A DNA stretch of 64,000 bases from Diploscapter coronatus (GCA_964036155.1 OZ038423.1:44655249-44719248); one strand, 5' to 3'; positions 1 to 27,430 are shown, numbered from the stretch's first letter. Notes: a model not told the origin generated them from the letters alone. Numbers and translations: made by a program.

Positions 1-45
1 AGATTCTGGGAATTTCTTTTTTATTTGAATTTTTAAAATTGCTAC

Positions 46-1282
46 CTGCTAGTCCTGTAAGCGATTTTGGAAGTCCCTGGCAAAGACGCCGATAGGATCG
101 CGGAGACAGCCGATATAGGCTGAAATTTTTATTATTTTCAAATATTTAAAAAATTTTGAAAATGCAAAAGTTGTTTTTTTTCCAGAAACATTGCGTCGGA
201 TCTAATTAGTATGTCTGAATTATTATAACAGAAATTTCATATCTCCCTAGTTCAGAGACTTTTTCAAGGTAATAACGTATGTTTCAAAATACTTGAAACA
301 ATGAAGACTAGCAAGGGTAATGATTAATATAAAGGTCGAATGCCTCAAAACCCACATTATAAGATTCCGACTCCTCTTTGAGCCCGTCTACGGGGGAATA
401 AGCAGTGGCTCGACTAGGTCCGGGCTGCTGATTTGGATCGAACTGAACGAACAGTGCACCGAGGGGACCTTCGATTTGCTCTTCCTGAGACTTCGGGCGC
501 TGGCCTTCGAATTCGTCGATCTGAATTTTTAAAAAATTTTAAAACTCAGAAATCTTCTCTGAATAATGATTTTTTACGCATATTTAAAAAAAAAATCTAA
601 CCGGTTCAACTTTGATGATCTCTCCAGTGCCGCTGATTTCTGCTGTTACTGTTAATTCGGGTCTGAAAAAATCGAATTGAAACACAATATGATACTTTCA
701 AAAACCAATTTATATTCTCACTTTTTTCTAAAATATAATTCACTTTTCTCGAATTTAGAGTGAAGATAGGATAGTTTTAGATTTTCAGAAAGCAATAATA
801 AAGAAAACCTACGTCAAAGAGCGCTCTTCATCGTACAGCTCATCTCCAAAATCCGACCCCGACCCGGCACTGTTCTGTTCCGAAGCAGCCGCACTCAGGT
901 CGTACATGTTCATGTCTGAATAGCGATGTGGCAGCCCGGCCGCCCGTTTTTCCAACATCTCCTGGGGGTTTTGAGCTGAAAATAAAAGTTCCTCGATTTT
1001 TAAAATTAGTTTAAACATTTCGGGGATGTTCTGAAGGTTAACCTTCCATTATTCTGACCCTGCATTGAAGTGGGTATTGAGGAAAAACAACTATAGAAAC
1101 GGCTGTTTTCGAATTTTGGACACAAAAGGATGAAATTTATGGTCAATATAGATCAACACAATTTGTTTAAAAATGAACTCACCCAAAACGGGAGCCCTTT
1201 TCCTCTTGTCATCCTGGTTACTCCAATCCGGGTCTTCAGATTGCTTTCTTTTGCTGGCCGAACGCGTTCTGATTTCGCTCAT
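46..1282 (-). CDS. 5' part of an unrecognised nuclear-type protein (runs off left edge)
   Basis: I do not recognise this protein. Five exons join in frame on the minus strand at about 1282-1183, 975-813, 662-602, 520-356 and 119-46, giving about 187 residues before the window edge. The start MSEIRTRSASKRKQSED opens a basic, Lys/Arg/Ser-rich N-terminus that looks like a nuclear localisation region (DDKRKRAP). Acidic, low-complexity sequence follows (GSDFGDELYDEERS), then GEIIKVEP, which contains a psi-K-x-E SUMOylation consensus. There is no folded domain, signal peptide or membrane segment. The composition suggests a nuclear regulator, but that is inference. All junctions have GT/AG and compatible phase; the last visible exon ends in phase 2, so coding continues to the left. 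It is the most downstream member of a collinear minus-strand set, 1.8 kb from the USP7 stop. Confidence 0.6.
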
Positions 1283-3121
1283 TCAGGCACTGAACATTAG
1301 AAAGTTATATTTTTCTAAATATATATAAAGGGGTCAAAATCCGCAAAATAAAAAATATTATTTTCGCAAAATTGATATATATGGGTCAAAGTCTACAGAA
1401 ATAAAATTTTTCCAGCAAAATTGACAAAAAAAATCTTAAAGAATCATAAAAATCTCATTTTTCTCGTAAAAAAACAAAATCAAGTCTTTTGTAGTATTTA
1501 CTTGTGCCAAAACAAGGATTCGAGTATATTTGACGCGAAGCGTTTTACCCGCGTTGCGATTCGATGTTAGAGTCAGACACATTTTGATCAGAGAATATGA
1601 GACTCCCTCTGCGTCTCTGCCTAGACAAATCATAGGGCATAGGCAAAAACATATCGATCAAAAGGGGAGAGGGGTTGCCTTTTTCTAGGAAAGGGGAAAT
1701 AGATCCAAAAAGGATTTTGTAAATGGGTTACTGTAATTGGTGAAATGTCGACTTTAAACTTTGAGACAAGTATCCTAGCTTTGTCATTGTAGAAGAAATG
1801 GCTAAAAACTTATTAGTTTTGACACCTATACAAATTTAAATTCGACGCCTTGTTCGTAATAAAACTCGGAAAATAAAACACATCGAAAATCCAATGTTCT
1901 CGGATATTTCAAGGTTTCCAACCTTCTCCGAGTTATATCGGTTATCATTCTTTCTCAATTTCAGACGATCACTTTATTCATGAATCACCAAAAAGCGAGC
2001 GGGCGCGTGCGCGCGCCAAAAAAATCAAATCAATCAACACACAATTGGTCGAAATATCGACACTTACCAACAGTTTTCTACGATTTTGGGGGTATTTTAT
2101 CAGAGAATTATCTTTTCTGGAAGAAAACGATGAAATAGCCCCTAAAGTAATGATAATCACGAGTATACACTACTGATAAAACGGAGATCATTGTCTGATG
2201 ATTAGCATAACGCGTTAGAATTTGGCTATTGCTAATATCCTTTAGAGTCACAAAATACACCATTCCAAAAATTTCGAAAACGTACCGCATTTTTAAAATG
2301 GTGAAATTTTTACAATTTTCGAAATAAATAGTAAATGAAGATTATCTCTCTCGAAAAAATAACGATAAATTATATAAAACCATGGACACACCCACGAGTA
2401 GTTTCTAATGAAGAATGGGGCGAAAATGGAAAATTCTCAAAAATCTGTCATTTCCGCCCCACCCCTAGACTTTTAGCAACTCAGTCCTAAATCTACATAT
2501 TCAACACTCATATCCGGATAAAGTCAACACCCTTCGCGTTTTCAAAATTACATAGCGTGTTTTTATAAAGTAAATTGAAGAAATCATTTGTGATTTAGAC
2601 CGTACTTTGGGTTAAAGACGTTGAATAGAATTCAGCGAAAATACGGTAATAATCTTTGAAAAGACGTTTCAACGAAATGATGACGGAAAGATTGCTCCTT
2701 GAAAAGAAAACTGATGAGGAAAATCATCAAATCTACACGAATGAAAAGTCGACAAAATGTCGAAAAATTGGAATAGAAAAAGGGGCTGATAAAAGTGATA
2801 GACGAAAAATGAGGGGTGTAAGAAAAAATGAAGTTAAAATGGGGGAGACAAAAAAGTGGAGAACAAATTAGCGTGGATCTGCAAATCGATAACCCTTGAA
2901 AAGTACTGAAATATTAAAAATTGATTTTACTTTTTCTCCAGAAAATTAGTTTTTAACAGAAAATGTATTGGAAAGAATTAGTAATTTTTCAGGAAGATAA
3001 AATTTTAATTTAGGACTTTTCAAGATTCACCAACTCGTAATAGTCACGATTTCACCGTTTTACCGAATTTTCTTGCTTCAATGTAAGTTTGTCCTTTCTT
3101 TTCAAAGTCAGGTTAGCAGCC
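1283..3121. other. Intergenic region between the USP7 3' end and the left-edge gene
   Basis: No conserved coding exon is visible here. The only distinctive segment is 1989-2021, a GC-rich alternating purine/pyrimidine run (GCGCGTGCGCGCGCC) in AT-rich surroundings. It resembles the CGCG cores inside purine-rich stretches upstream of the myosin gene and could belong to the promoter of the left-edge gene. The stretch 2640-2870 is A/G-rich and open on the plus strand but has a low-complexity Lys/Glu/Arg translation, so I treat it as non-coding. Confidence 0.4.
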
Positions 3122-17293
<14,172 letters not shown>

Positions 17294-19127
17294 TTGGCTG
17301 GGTTGGTTGGGCTGCAGGTCGAACTTAAAGCAGCTTCTGATGACACCGACTGATTGACTTGCTCACTTGTTGGTGGTTGTTGAGAAGTCACTCTCAAAAT
17401 CGAAAATAATGAACAAAAATAGGTAGGAATTAGGTCGGAGAAAAATAGACGATAATCAGCGCTAAGTGGTGATTTCATTTTTTTTTTTGTTTTTTTGCAA
17501 AATCGAGAAAGTTATTTTCCGAGATGTTTAAAGAATTTTGAAGAAAGGTTTAGAAAATAGTGATTTTTTTTCGAAAAAATCAATATTGGGGACATTTTAA
17601 CTTCCTCTTGAAAGAATTTGGAAAAGGGATATTTTGAAAACCGCGTTCAAAAGTTGTGAAACCTAAGTGGAGAATCGATTGATTTGCTCGTGAAAAGGCG
17701 TGGGATTTCGAAATTCCAAAAATATCCGCAACAAATCGAAAATTTACATGAATTTTGGAAGAAATGATCATTTTTCAAGAATCTCAGCGAAAAACGTTAG
17801 TTTTTTTTCCATAAAACTGCAAGGGACGTTCCACGAAAAATCAATGGGTTTATCGTTTTTGAATCTGACGAACTCTTCAACAACAACAAAAAGTCGCAGA
17901 AAATAAAATTTTTAAAAATTGCAGAAAAACCTTTTTGAAAAGAAAGAAGCAGAGATGATTTGAAATTTTGCAAGTGGCCGAAGGAAAGAGCGAGGGAAAA
18001 GTGGAGGGAGAAAAGAACACTGACCACACGAAGAGAAAGAAAAAGAATCGATTGAAGGAGAGCGAACGAAGAGAAGAGAGGAGCAGAGAAGAAGAAGAAT
18101 GACCAGTGATGAAGCGTTCGGCCGGCGGTCAAGTGATAACCCGGATGACTACAAAATTTTCGGGTAAAGGTCCCGGAAATCAGGAAGAATGAGGTTTTGA
18201 AGTCATTTTTCCTTAGGAATTTTCACTTTTTAGAACTCCTAATACAAATACAAATCGGATTTTCGCCAATTTATTCATTACAACAATTGTTAAAAGATTT
18301 ACGGCTAGCAAAATGATATCATTTCTTTATAAATAAATATAAATCAAGGAACCATTAGAAAATATCGAAAACAAATGATGGTGGTAATAAAACGATAAAT
18401 ATTAGTGAGCGATACCGTATTTCAAGCCGATGTTTAAGATTACTGTAGTCTTCGTCCTGGATTTACCCGTATTTGCTCAAAATGCGGGTATCGTGTTGAA
18501 TAAAGTGTGGTCATTTGGCCCGCAAAGTCAATGTTTCATGTTTTAGAGAAAGAAGAAAAAAGCATCGGAACAGGATTTTTGAAGAATTGAAACCGGTGTG
18601 AAGGAAATTCGTTAAAAATTATCTGAAATGGGTGAAATTTAAGAAATTCATTTGTTTTTATGAAAAAGTACCCATTCCCGATAAGAAGTTGCCCAAATAT
18701 TGGAATGCCTTTTTGCGAAGAGCACCAGGTACTTCTCTTAGCTCTCATATTCATTAAAAATCACCAAAAACCCAGTCGACGAAATAAATATACTAATGAA
18801 AGAAAGAATGAAAAATCCCGAATTTTACAAGTTTTTTTTACAGAATTCGGAACTTTCATTTCTACAAAAAGAATACAATTACGAAGACTAATCTCATCAA
18901 CTACCAAAAATCACGAGAGATATTACTTTGCCTTCTAAGAGCTTTCATGAATTAGCATAAGAACTATAAGAACGACGCAATTTCAAAATTGTACAAATAT
19001 TGTGGATAGTGCAATGGTAAAAATGTTCGATTTATAAAAGTAGGATTTTTGCAAAAGTTCGAAATTTCAGGATCAATGATCCTCTATCCACTGCACTATC
19101 GAGTTAAATCTAAATTCTCCGAGTACC
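17294..19127. promoter_or_regulatory. USP7 upstream region: purine-rich tract and a short hairpin repeat
   Basis: No supported exon occurs here. A purine-rich tract lies at about 17,940-18,100 (runs such as GAGAAAGAAAAAG and AGAAGAGAGGAGCAGAG), 650-800 bp upstream of the USP7 ATG. Similar tracts sit upstream of the PWWP gene (25,430-25,500), the PRPSAP gene (31,660-31,690) and the myosin, so they are plausible promoter-associated elements. At 18,409-18,500 an imperfect inverted repeat (GCGATACCGTATTT facing AAATGCGGGTATCGTG) looks like a small dispersed hairpin repeat. Confidence 0.35.
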
Positions 19128-20738
19128 TTATTGGCCTGGTTCTTTGGCTTTCTTTCTCCTTCTGCCTGAGCCCGGATTCGAGTCATTTGACGATGACGGT
19201 TCACTCAACCCGTTGGTTGATCGATGTCTTTGATGGGGGTTTCCGTACTTGTGCGACGGCGGGTGATAGTCCTCGTCATAGTCTCCTGAAAATATATTAT
19301 AAAAATATGTGTTTTTTCAGTGTTAATTTGTAATCTTCTAAAATTAGCATAAAAAAGAGATTGTCAATACGAGCATTTTGATACTAAAATCATCAATTTT
19401 TAGTTGTAAACTTTTTTTCAAAATGATAAAAAAAGAAAAATAGTCGAGGGTTTCTTATCTCATCATCTTTCTGTAGGTTTTTCAAAACTCGAGATATATG
19501 TATTATTCCAAAATTTAAAAAATGGGTGCGTGTTACGAATTTTCGAAAAGAAGTGAATTTCCAAAACTGTCTCGCATAGCAAAAGGTATTCTAGTCCTTT
19601 TTTATCAGTTATTGTTGTAGATTTAAAAAATGAAAAAAAAACCCACCTGCTGAATAGGACCGATGATGATGTCCTGTGAAATTTGCAGATCGGTGGCCAT
19701 TGTATCGATGTGTCTGATGACTTGTGGATGGTTTGGGTGGGGAGTGGAGGGAGTGCATTATATACCGAGGAGGCATGTTCGCCGCTTCCTTGTACGCTAT
19801 TATCGTCTGAAAATTGGCATTTTTAAACATATTTTAAAGATTTTAAAAGTTTGATGAGTTTCTTTAAAAGTACTGAACGGAGTATTTTTCTTGTAGAAAC
19901 ATTTTCAGAAGATAGTAAGTTTTAAATCTTCCAAATAAAGTATGAAATTTCAAAAGTTGATTTTGCTATGGTCATGATATAGAAGAATCAAAAAAATGTT
20001 TCAAAATTTCTTCGAGAAAATTAATAAATTTAAAAATTACATTTTCATCCTCCTCCTCTTTCTTGATGTTGTGGATTATCATCTCCATGTGTTGTCCTGT
20101 CGAGGACGTTGAAGCCTCATTCCCATTACTGTATTCCTCCACTTTTATAGTCCTCACACCTTCACAATCCTTTTTTGTCGTTGATGCCGAGTCTCCAGAA
20201 TCCTTTCTCTTCGTTGTCGACGTCACTCCAAAGACGTCGTCCCAGAGAGGCGAGGCCTTGCTCTCGCTCATCACCGCTTCACCATTCGTCACCAAATGAG
20301 GCTAAAGGATGCGGTAATTATAGTAGTCCGAAGAAAATAGATCGACCTTGTTTTGGGATAACCTACGCAAAATTATATTGACTTGTTCGTATTTTAGATA
20401 CTTTCTTTAAAACTATTTAAGTTTCAAAAATTTTTGACAATCTTAAACAAATTTCCATTCATTGATTCTAGGGTTCGAGCACTCCTCAGGAAAAAAGATA
20501 ATCTTCAATATTATCGAGAAAAGATGAAAATTTGATTCGTTAATTTCGACTCTTTTTTGAATAAATACAAAAAATGAACCTCGTTCAAGGGGTCGGGATT
20601 GGATGCGACGTGCAGCTTCTCTGGCGAGAGGAAAAGGTAGTTGGGATTTGCCGAGGAGCCTCCATCTTCGGCCTCGTTCAGCTCATTCGACCCGCAGCAC
20701 GCCAGCACGTTCATTCGACGCAGGCTCAAAATCGACAT
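19128..20738 (-). CDS. Small Ser/His-rich nuclear-type protein, or the 3' exons of the PWWP gene
   Basis: Four exons read in frame: about 20738-20579, 20302-20040, 19806-19646 and 19286-19128, ending in TAA. If translated alone it starts MSILSLRRMNVLACCGS and is about 250 aa. The middle is acidic and Ser/Thr-rich with two SUMO-type consensus sites (TIKVEE, NIKKEE). A His/Ser/Tyr-rich section follows, and the end is basic (GSGRRRKKAKEPGQ). No folded domain is recognisable. The exons may instead continue the PWWP gene: its last exon ends EQDKRIYEIL followed by TAA, but a GT donor lies across that stop (ATTTT|GTAATT), and an acceptor TTTTGAG at about 20724 restores frame (YEIF-LRRMNVLACC). A TTTGAG acceptor is used elsewhere in this window, so I consider the joined gene at least as likely as two genes. 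Confidence 0.6.
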
Positions 20739-20939
20739 TCATTGATTTAACAAAAAATATTTATGGAGTTTAGAAAGGTTGAAACATATCGAAATCTTAA
20801 TCGAAAGTTCATCAACACTATTAAATATAATGACTTTTTGAGGCATTAAGAGAAGTCTTTGAACATGATATCTTTTTTTCTCTATAGAACATTTGAAAGT
20901 TTTATATATTGAAATATTTTTAATCTTTTAAGAAAAAAA

Positions 20940-23900
20940 TTACAAAATCTCGTAGATCCGTTTGTCCTGTTCCGGTAGACAAAGGAAGTCCTCGATTTTG
21001 TCGAGCAGGTTTTCCGCCCTCACAATCGACGTCCCGTAAATGCACATGTTGACCGACATTCGCAACGCGTCTTTCTCCTGAAACTAGATTTTATTTTAAT
21101 TTTTTCTTTAGGTTTCAAAACGTCGCAAATCAATATCAAACATTGTACTACTTTAAGTGCAGAAAAGGGCGTAGCAGGATTAAAAGTCTAGAATTTTCTA
21201 AAACTTTTCTACTATGTTCAAAAATATCAAGTTAAGCTAACAAAATCTTAGGTTTACTGGTTGAAATGCAGCAGAATAATTTGAAAAAATCGGCTTTTTA
21301 CGATCATTCAATAAAAAGTAAAAACCAACCTGACTGGCCGCAACCACTTTATTGAGCACCTTGTTGCTGTAGCGTCTCTTCTTATGCTTTGGCTCTCCGC
21401 CGGCTTGAGTTTCATTCATCGAATTATTCTGGTCGAGGAACAGGGCCTTGCTCGATCGTTTCTCCAGCTGGTCGTACAGACATACGTGCGCAGGGTCGGG
21501 GAACTAAAAATGGGAACTTCTGGGATTTTAAAAATGGTTCAATTGCTCTACAGGAAGGAATTTTCAGAGTATGTTTCAATAAGCGTGCTCAAAAGTCTTA
21601 TCTTTGAAAATTTAAATTCTGCCCTAGTTGCTTTTTCTTCTAAATAACATTAATCTCGCTTTCTATGAAATCGAAAAAGAAAAAAAATCAACCTTCGTCT
21701 CCTGAATTTTTCCATTCAGTATCGCCACCCTATAAGGCCAAATCGAGTCGACCGTCCAGATGGAATTCTCCTGTAGAAATGTGTAGAGTTTCGGGTTCAG
21801 GAATCTGAAAAAAGAAGATAATTTCTGAGAAAATCTATAAAATACCTTTCGAAAAATCCGTTCTTTCTAGTATGGGAGATGAACTCGGAAAGGGCAGTGC
21901 CCACGCAGCTGAGGTACCTTTTATCCGTCTTTTTCTCGTCGAATCTGAAAATTAAAAAAAATCTTTTCAAGAATTTTGATATCTTTGTAAAATTTTAATC
22001 TTTATCAGATTGTTCCTTTTTCAAAAATTATTTGATTTTCCACAGGAAAAATTTGATATTTTCTAGAAGATCGAAGAATTTACCGGTACGCAAATCCATA
22101 ATCAAAAGGATCAATCTGGTCCAGGTTCACATAGCCACGACTATACTTATTCGACTCGATCCAGTTTACTTCAACCTGAAAACTTCAATTATTTTATGTT
22201 TCAGAAAAGCTCAGATCAAAATTGGCAATTTTATGCAATAGTCTGATAGATAAGCTTATTGCAGAAAAAAAGTTCTTCAACCAACCGTAACCTTGTCGTT
22301 CTCATTTAGCTGCGTCATGTTGACGATGATGGCCGGCCAGAACTCTTTAGCCCTGTAGCAGGCCCACACATAGTCCCCGATGAAGAAGCCCTTCGGGTTG
22401 GATTTGGGGGGAATTTTGGTGATCTGAAAAATAGATATATTTCAGAAGAAGTAAAGTTTTTTGGAGAATGAATATCTATCAGCGCTCCAGAGTATATGAA
22501 TTGAAAAAAATCAAAAACTAGATTTCAAATTTCAAATCAAGTTAGGATTTGTCAAACATTCAGAGGCTGGCCATGTGTACAAATTATTTTGAATTCCCTT
22601 GTAGTTTCCCACTTCCTTACTATCTTCACTTTGTTGTAGTTTCAATCCACTTCTTTCCTTTTCTCATACTATTTTTCAAAAAAGAAAGTGGACACTACAT
22701 AGAGAATTAAAAAAAAATTCTCCACCTCCTTGGAATTGTCAGAATGCGTGACGCAAGTCCAGGGTGGTTGGGGTAGTGACTGAATGTCGGGCTCGCCCTC
22801 CAAGCGGTCCAAATACGACAACACCTTCTCGTACTGAACGATGTTGCGGTACAATCTGAGTTTTTAAAATTATGTTTTAGAAAATTTCAAAGTCAAAAAG
22901 ATTTTTTTAAACTTGCAATACAACTATCTACTTTCGACGTAAGAGTTATTATGAAAAGAAGTTTCAAGAGTTTCAAGAATCATACAATTTTGAAATTATC
23001 GATATTTGCACTTAGATTCAACCCTCCAAAGCTTAAAGTTAATATTTTGAACGAATCGATAATTTATCAGTTTATTGGTTTTCCATTTTCCCACCTGTAC
23101 GCCTGCATTGGACACCTCTTGTCGCTTGTGACGATCCCTTTCATCTCCGACATATAGCATCGATGTGAATCGATAACACGCAACTGGGCGGAGATCTGCA
23201 AACAAATCTTTTTTATTTCCTAACTTTCTAAAAAGTTTAAAAGTCAAATTTATGTAAACCAAGAGTTGATTTCTTTTTTAAGAATAAAAAAAGCCGACCC
23301 ATTCCGACTGCCACTCCTTGGCCTCCTTGAGCTGGAACTCATCGAAATCGATTTTTCCGGGAGACTTGATTTTTCTGAAATCAAATTCAGCTATTTTTAG
23401 TAAAAAATAATTTTAACCCTGGACTCAAAAATATTTCTTTAATTTGAATTCAGATCTAGGTTTAACCTAAGGGTTGAGTATTTGTGAATTTGATACCTGA
23501 CATTCAAAGAAGGACCTGTACTGCTTCGTGACGAGCGCTGGCCTTTGGGTTTTCTGAAAATAATAATTATATATATATATATATTTTTTTTAATTCTTTA
23601 AATTTCACTTATTTTTAAAATAAAAAATCCCACCTTCCTGGTTTCCTCCTGCCTTCATGCTCCGACCTTCCTGCTATCATGGCCGCTTTCTGGGGGTGTA
23701 CATCCTCCTTGCCAGACTGCAAATTTTTAAATAAAAAAAAATTCATCCCGCTTAGAAATAGGACTGATAAATAAAAAAAAATTGGCAAATGCTGTACCTG
23801 ATAAATCCCGTCCTCCGTCATGATGGACCCGTTTTGGGAGGCGCCGCTGTGCGAGACCGGAGTTATTGCAGCTCTTTCTGGTTCTAGAACGGGGGCTTGT

Positions 23901-25336
23901 TCTAGAAGTTCCTCATTTCCCTCGTTCTCGAACGCCATCACGGTTTCGGGCTCGGGAGTGGGTTCCAAGTTCGGAGTTGCCAGAACGTCCAAGGCAGGAG
24001 AAGAAGTTGCAATTTCAACCTCGAGAACGGGCGCGGTGGGCTCAGATTCCAGAGCAGTTCGCGGAGAGGGGGTCCTTTCTGGTGCAGAACTGGGAGAGGA
24101 CCCATTGGACTGGGAAGAATTTGAACTGCGGGGCTCAGAAACAGTAACTTCGTGTTTGGGCCCAGACTTGGTTGGAGATGAGTAAGGAGCGGGCGTGGGG
24201 GCACGCTGGATCACGTCGAATCTGGGAATTGGAAGAATTTAGCTTGAAATCTGATATTTTTCCGAAAGTACGGTTTGAACCTGGCGATTTTTTTATTCCT
24301 GTTCAAAAATTTCAAGATAAAATTATCGAGCCTATGAAGATGTTCAGGGAAGAAGTTGAAAGAGAAATAAATTTTATGAATTTCAGAAAAAGTACCTTTG
24401 CTGAACGAGTTTATAAAGATGACTTTTCTAGGACCCTTCAGAAAATCAATCCAAACTCACAACTCGTTTTTAGTGAGAGCATGTCTGAGGTTAACATTTC
24501 GGAAAGTTTCAGGAGACAAAATCAAGAAATTAGGGAATTTTCTGAAACATAAGTAAAAACTCACAACTCCTTGTTTGTGAGGGGATGTCTGAACGTGACG
24601 TTGATGAGAGTGATCTCAACAGCCACCTTCGACTCGGCTTCTTCATCGTCCACAAATCGCACCGTAGCCACCATCCCGTTGCTGTACACGTGGTTTAACC
24701 CTGCAATTCAAAAATAAGTAAAATCAAACGAAGAAAAGGGGAAATGGCTAGAAATTGATGAATTGATGCGAAACTTAAAAACTCGTCGAAGTTATAATTT
24801 CCAACACTTCTTGAGAAATCTGCAAGTTTTCAACAAGAACTCGCCATGAATAAACTGGCTATGATGGGAAAATCAAGAATTTTTTGGTAAATGCTTCACC
24901 AAGCTTCACGCAAAGTCACGAGTCTGTCGGAACGAAATTTTATTTATCTTCTATTTTTTATTTTTAAAATCTCGCTGAGAAGTTTTAGATTTTCTTAGGA
25001 TTATCTTTGTCAAGAAATCCAAGAATTGATTGATTCAATTATTTTCGCGGTCAGTTTCATTTTTCATCGAAATGTTTATCGATCGGCACTTTTCCTATAC
25101 TAAACCATGTCAGATTTGACCCGATTTTTCGCCATTTTCAAGCAAAATCTTAATTTCTTAATAAATTTAAACTTTTTAGAGAAAATGAAATAGTTTACGA
25201 AAAATTTGGGCAGCACTTCCCCTAGGAAAATAGGAATTTCGAGGCTGGGATTTTTCATAGTCGAAACTTTCAAGAACTTACTCTCAGCCATAGAGCTTGA
25301 CGTGCGGGGTTTCCTGCCACTAGACGTTGCTGCCAT
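20940..25336 (-). CDS. PWWP-domain protein (probable chromatin factor)
   Basis: Fourteen exons read on the minus strand: 25336-25282, 24700-24565, 24221-23798, 23716-23634, 23553-23497, 23374-23299, 23195-23095, 22855-22725, 22423-22292, 22175-22084, 21944-21846, 21804-21693, 21503-21330 and 21077-20940, about 600 aa. The start is MAATSSGRKPRTSSSMAE. A beta-rich segment (VYSNGMVATVRFVDDEE) comes first, then a Ser/Pro/Glu-rich disordered exon, a basic stretch (RKPKGQRSSRSS) and a PWWP-type core, GFFIGDYVWACYRAKEFWPA (exon 22423-22292), with the next exons completing the fold (VEVNWIESNKYSRGYV; FDYGFAYR). PWWP domains bind methylated histone tails and DNA, so a chromatin role follows from the family. 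The C-terminus has a basic nuclear-type run (KHKKRRYSNKVLNK) and a helical end. Family identity beyond PWWP is not clear. See the next downstream feature for the uncertain 3' end. Confidence 0.75.
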
Positions 25337-25955
25337 TTTTAAGCTTTCTGAAAATTAGCATAAACTGCCAAAACTTGAAACATCGAGATAAAAAATCGAA
25401 AATAAAAGGGCGCAGACTAGTGTGCGAGAATAGAAAAGCGATAGCCAGCCAGTGGTGGGAGAGAGGAGAGAGAAAGAGGCAAAGAAAACGAGACATGGCT
25501 TGAAACTTGTCCAAGAATTGTCTAACTACTTGACGAAATAATTAGTAATTAACGCAGATAAATAGTCTGTTAATTAGGGTTAATTGCCCTGAACTTTCAT
25601 GCCAAAAATCGATTACTTTCGGGATTGAAGGAATACTTTATTTTGAACGCCTCTATATCAGTTTTCATAGAGATTTTGAGATTTTTTTTTTCGGATTTCG
25701 GAAACTTATCCCTTCCGAGAAGATTTACTATTTTGTGCATTTTTAGGGCTAGTCCATTCTTCAGTGTAGATCAGTCGAGAAAGGTCCGGGTCTCGAGATC
25801 ACGCCCACTTGCGGATTCTAGAAATAAATTGTCAGATACGGTTTTCTAGATCTATCCTTCAACACTAGAGGAGAGTATTCTTTTCAAATTCTAATTTTCG
25901 ATATACCATCCGTTTCGATCCCCCTATCCTCCAACATATAGAATTACCGTATACC
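25337..25955. promoter_or_regulatory. Spacer between Ly6-like gene and PWWP gene
   Basis: This 620-bp same-strand spacer contains a purine-rich run at about 25,440-25,495 (GAGAGAGGAGAGAGAAAGAGG on the plus strand), 100-160 bp upstream of the PWWP start codon. No exon is visible. The spacing is longer than the usual 100-bp intercistronic gap of nematode operons, so an internal promoter is as likely as operon processing. Confidence 0.35.
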
Positions 25956-27430
25956 TTAGAGAAGATTGTTGAAGCAGGAGCCAAATGAGGTGCCGATGCC
26001 GAACACGAGGATCAGACCAAGATGCGAGATGGACTGAAAAATGTGAGACTAAATTTCAAATTTTCAACATTTTTGAGATCCGCGCTCTTTTTCCTAGAAA
26101 CAGTTTACTGTAGAAATTTCCTTTGAAAATCGGGGAGGAAGAAATCCCCGTTCTACGCCCTTTAAAAATTAGTTTACTATAGAAAACTCGTGTGCTAAAT
26201 GAAAAATGAAAGTCTAACCGTAGCGTAGTTAGTCGTGATGTTTTCAACGAGGGCCGCGGTGCCGAAGATCCGGGCCGAAATCGCGTCTGTGGGGGCTACC
26301 TGAAAAAATTTTCTTTCAAGATTAGATGTTTTAAACTTTAGATTAAAATCATCAAAGTTATTGAATACCTCCAGAGAGGTACAATTTTCGTTGAAATTTG
26401 GCTTTTAGATTTAATTTAGTTTATGTAGTTAAAAATGATTGGATTACGATACCTGACTACTGGTCGCCGTCGATCTGATGTACAGTGATCTGAAATTCTT
26501 TAATTTCGAGCTACAGTAAGACAAGAAATAAAGTCCAGGATTTTTATTCCAAGGAACAGCTTCTATTTTTGAAGACAGGTTTACAGTAAGATATGAAATA
26601 CAGGTGCATAGTTTTTAATTAGAAAAAAGATAAGATTGTTAAAAACCTACTTGGGTATGATGTTGTAGTAGAGCCCCATCTGGTTGCACATGTTCTTTTT
26701 GCAGCAGCACAATGTACTGAAATTCGATTTTTCTTCTAGATACAGTAATCACAGAAAATCTGAGAACTTTCGGATAAATTAAAAATAGAAGAATGAATGA
26801 TCAGAATTTTGGAATAAAACGGATGTTACTTGAAGCAATTTGAAGTCTGCGAATGAAAACCAAGATTAAATACACACAAAGATCTCGATAATCGATGTAT
26901 CTGATAATAGAATCAACTCTGAACTCACTTATTGGCGTTGGCTGTCAAGCAGATGTCGTTGTTGGAGTAGTGGTTCGTGCACTCGTGCTGCATGGCCGAG
27001 GTGATACACTCGCGATGCACCTTCTCCACACCGTTCACGATGAGGAACTTCACGTAGCAGCCGACGTCCTCGTCTCGACATTGGGTCTCGCTAGCACTTT
27101 CCATACTTGGGGTTGTTGTGGCTGAAGATTCAACTTTGATTATTTTTCGCCCTTTTCCAGAAGATATCAAGGAAAAACTAAAATTATTTTTTCCCGAAAA
27201 TAAATGTTGCAACGATTTTTGGAAAAGAACTTCAGCATCCTTCAAAAAGTATCCAATTATCTGGAAAATATAATTAAGACGAAAAAATGCGATTTCAGAA
27301 TTTTTAAAAGGGTAATAAACGAATTTTCCGAAATTTGTAAAATCGCACCACTTTGACACTTCAGTTGGCCCTCAACAAGCACAGCTCCGCACGCAAGCAG
27401 GAGGACAATCAGAGCGTTGAAACGAGGCAT
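25956..27430 (-). CDS. Ly6/uPAR-like three-finger, GPI-anchored surface protein
   Basis: Six exons join at about 27430-27347, 27122-26934, 26718-26651, 26491-26455, 26302-26220 and 26036-25956, giving about 180 aa. The start MPRFNALIVLLLACGAVLVEG is a signal peptide. The mature protein opens LKCQ, then a Cys-rich domain (CRDEDVGCYVKF, RECITSAMQHECTNH, NDICL) closing with TLCCCKKNMCNQ; the CC...CN ending is the Ly6/three-finger signature. A linker follows and the C-terminus is hydrophobic (SHLGLILVFGIGTSFG) with no basic tail, as expected for GPI attachment. Such proteins sit on the outer face of the plasma membrane and often modulate receptors, but the partner cannot be inferred. The first donor (CAAA|GTGGTG) is weak, but it is the one that keeps LKC in frame with the next exon. 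It lies between the PRPSAP and PWWP genes on the same strand. Confidence 0.75.

Noticed and set aside
22647..22691. CCACTTCTTTCC / GAAAGTGG inverted repeat in a PWWP-gene intron
   Set aside because: Short, AT/CT-rich and isolated; not enough to call an element.
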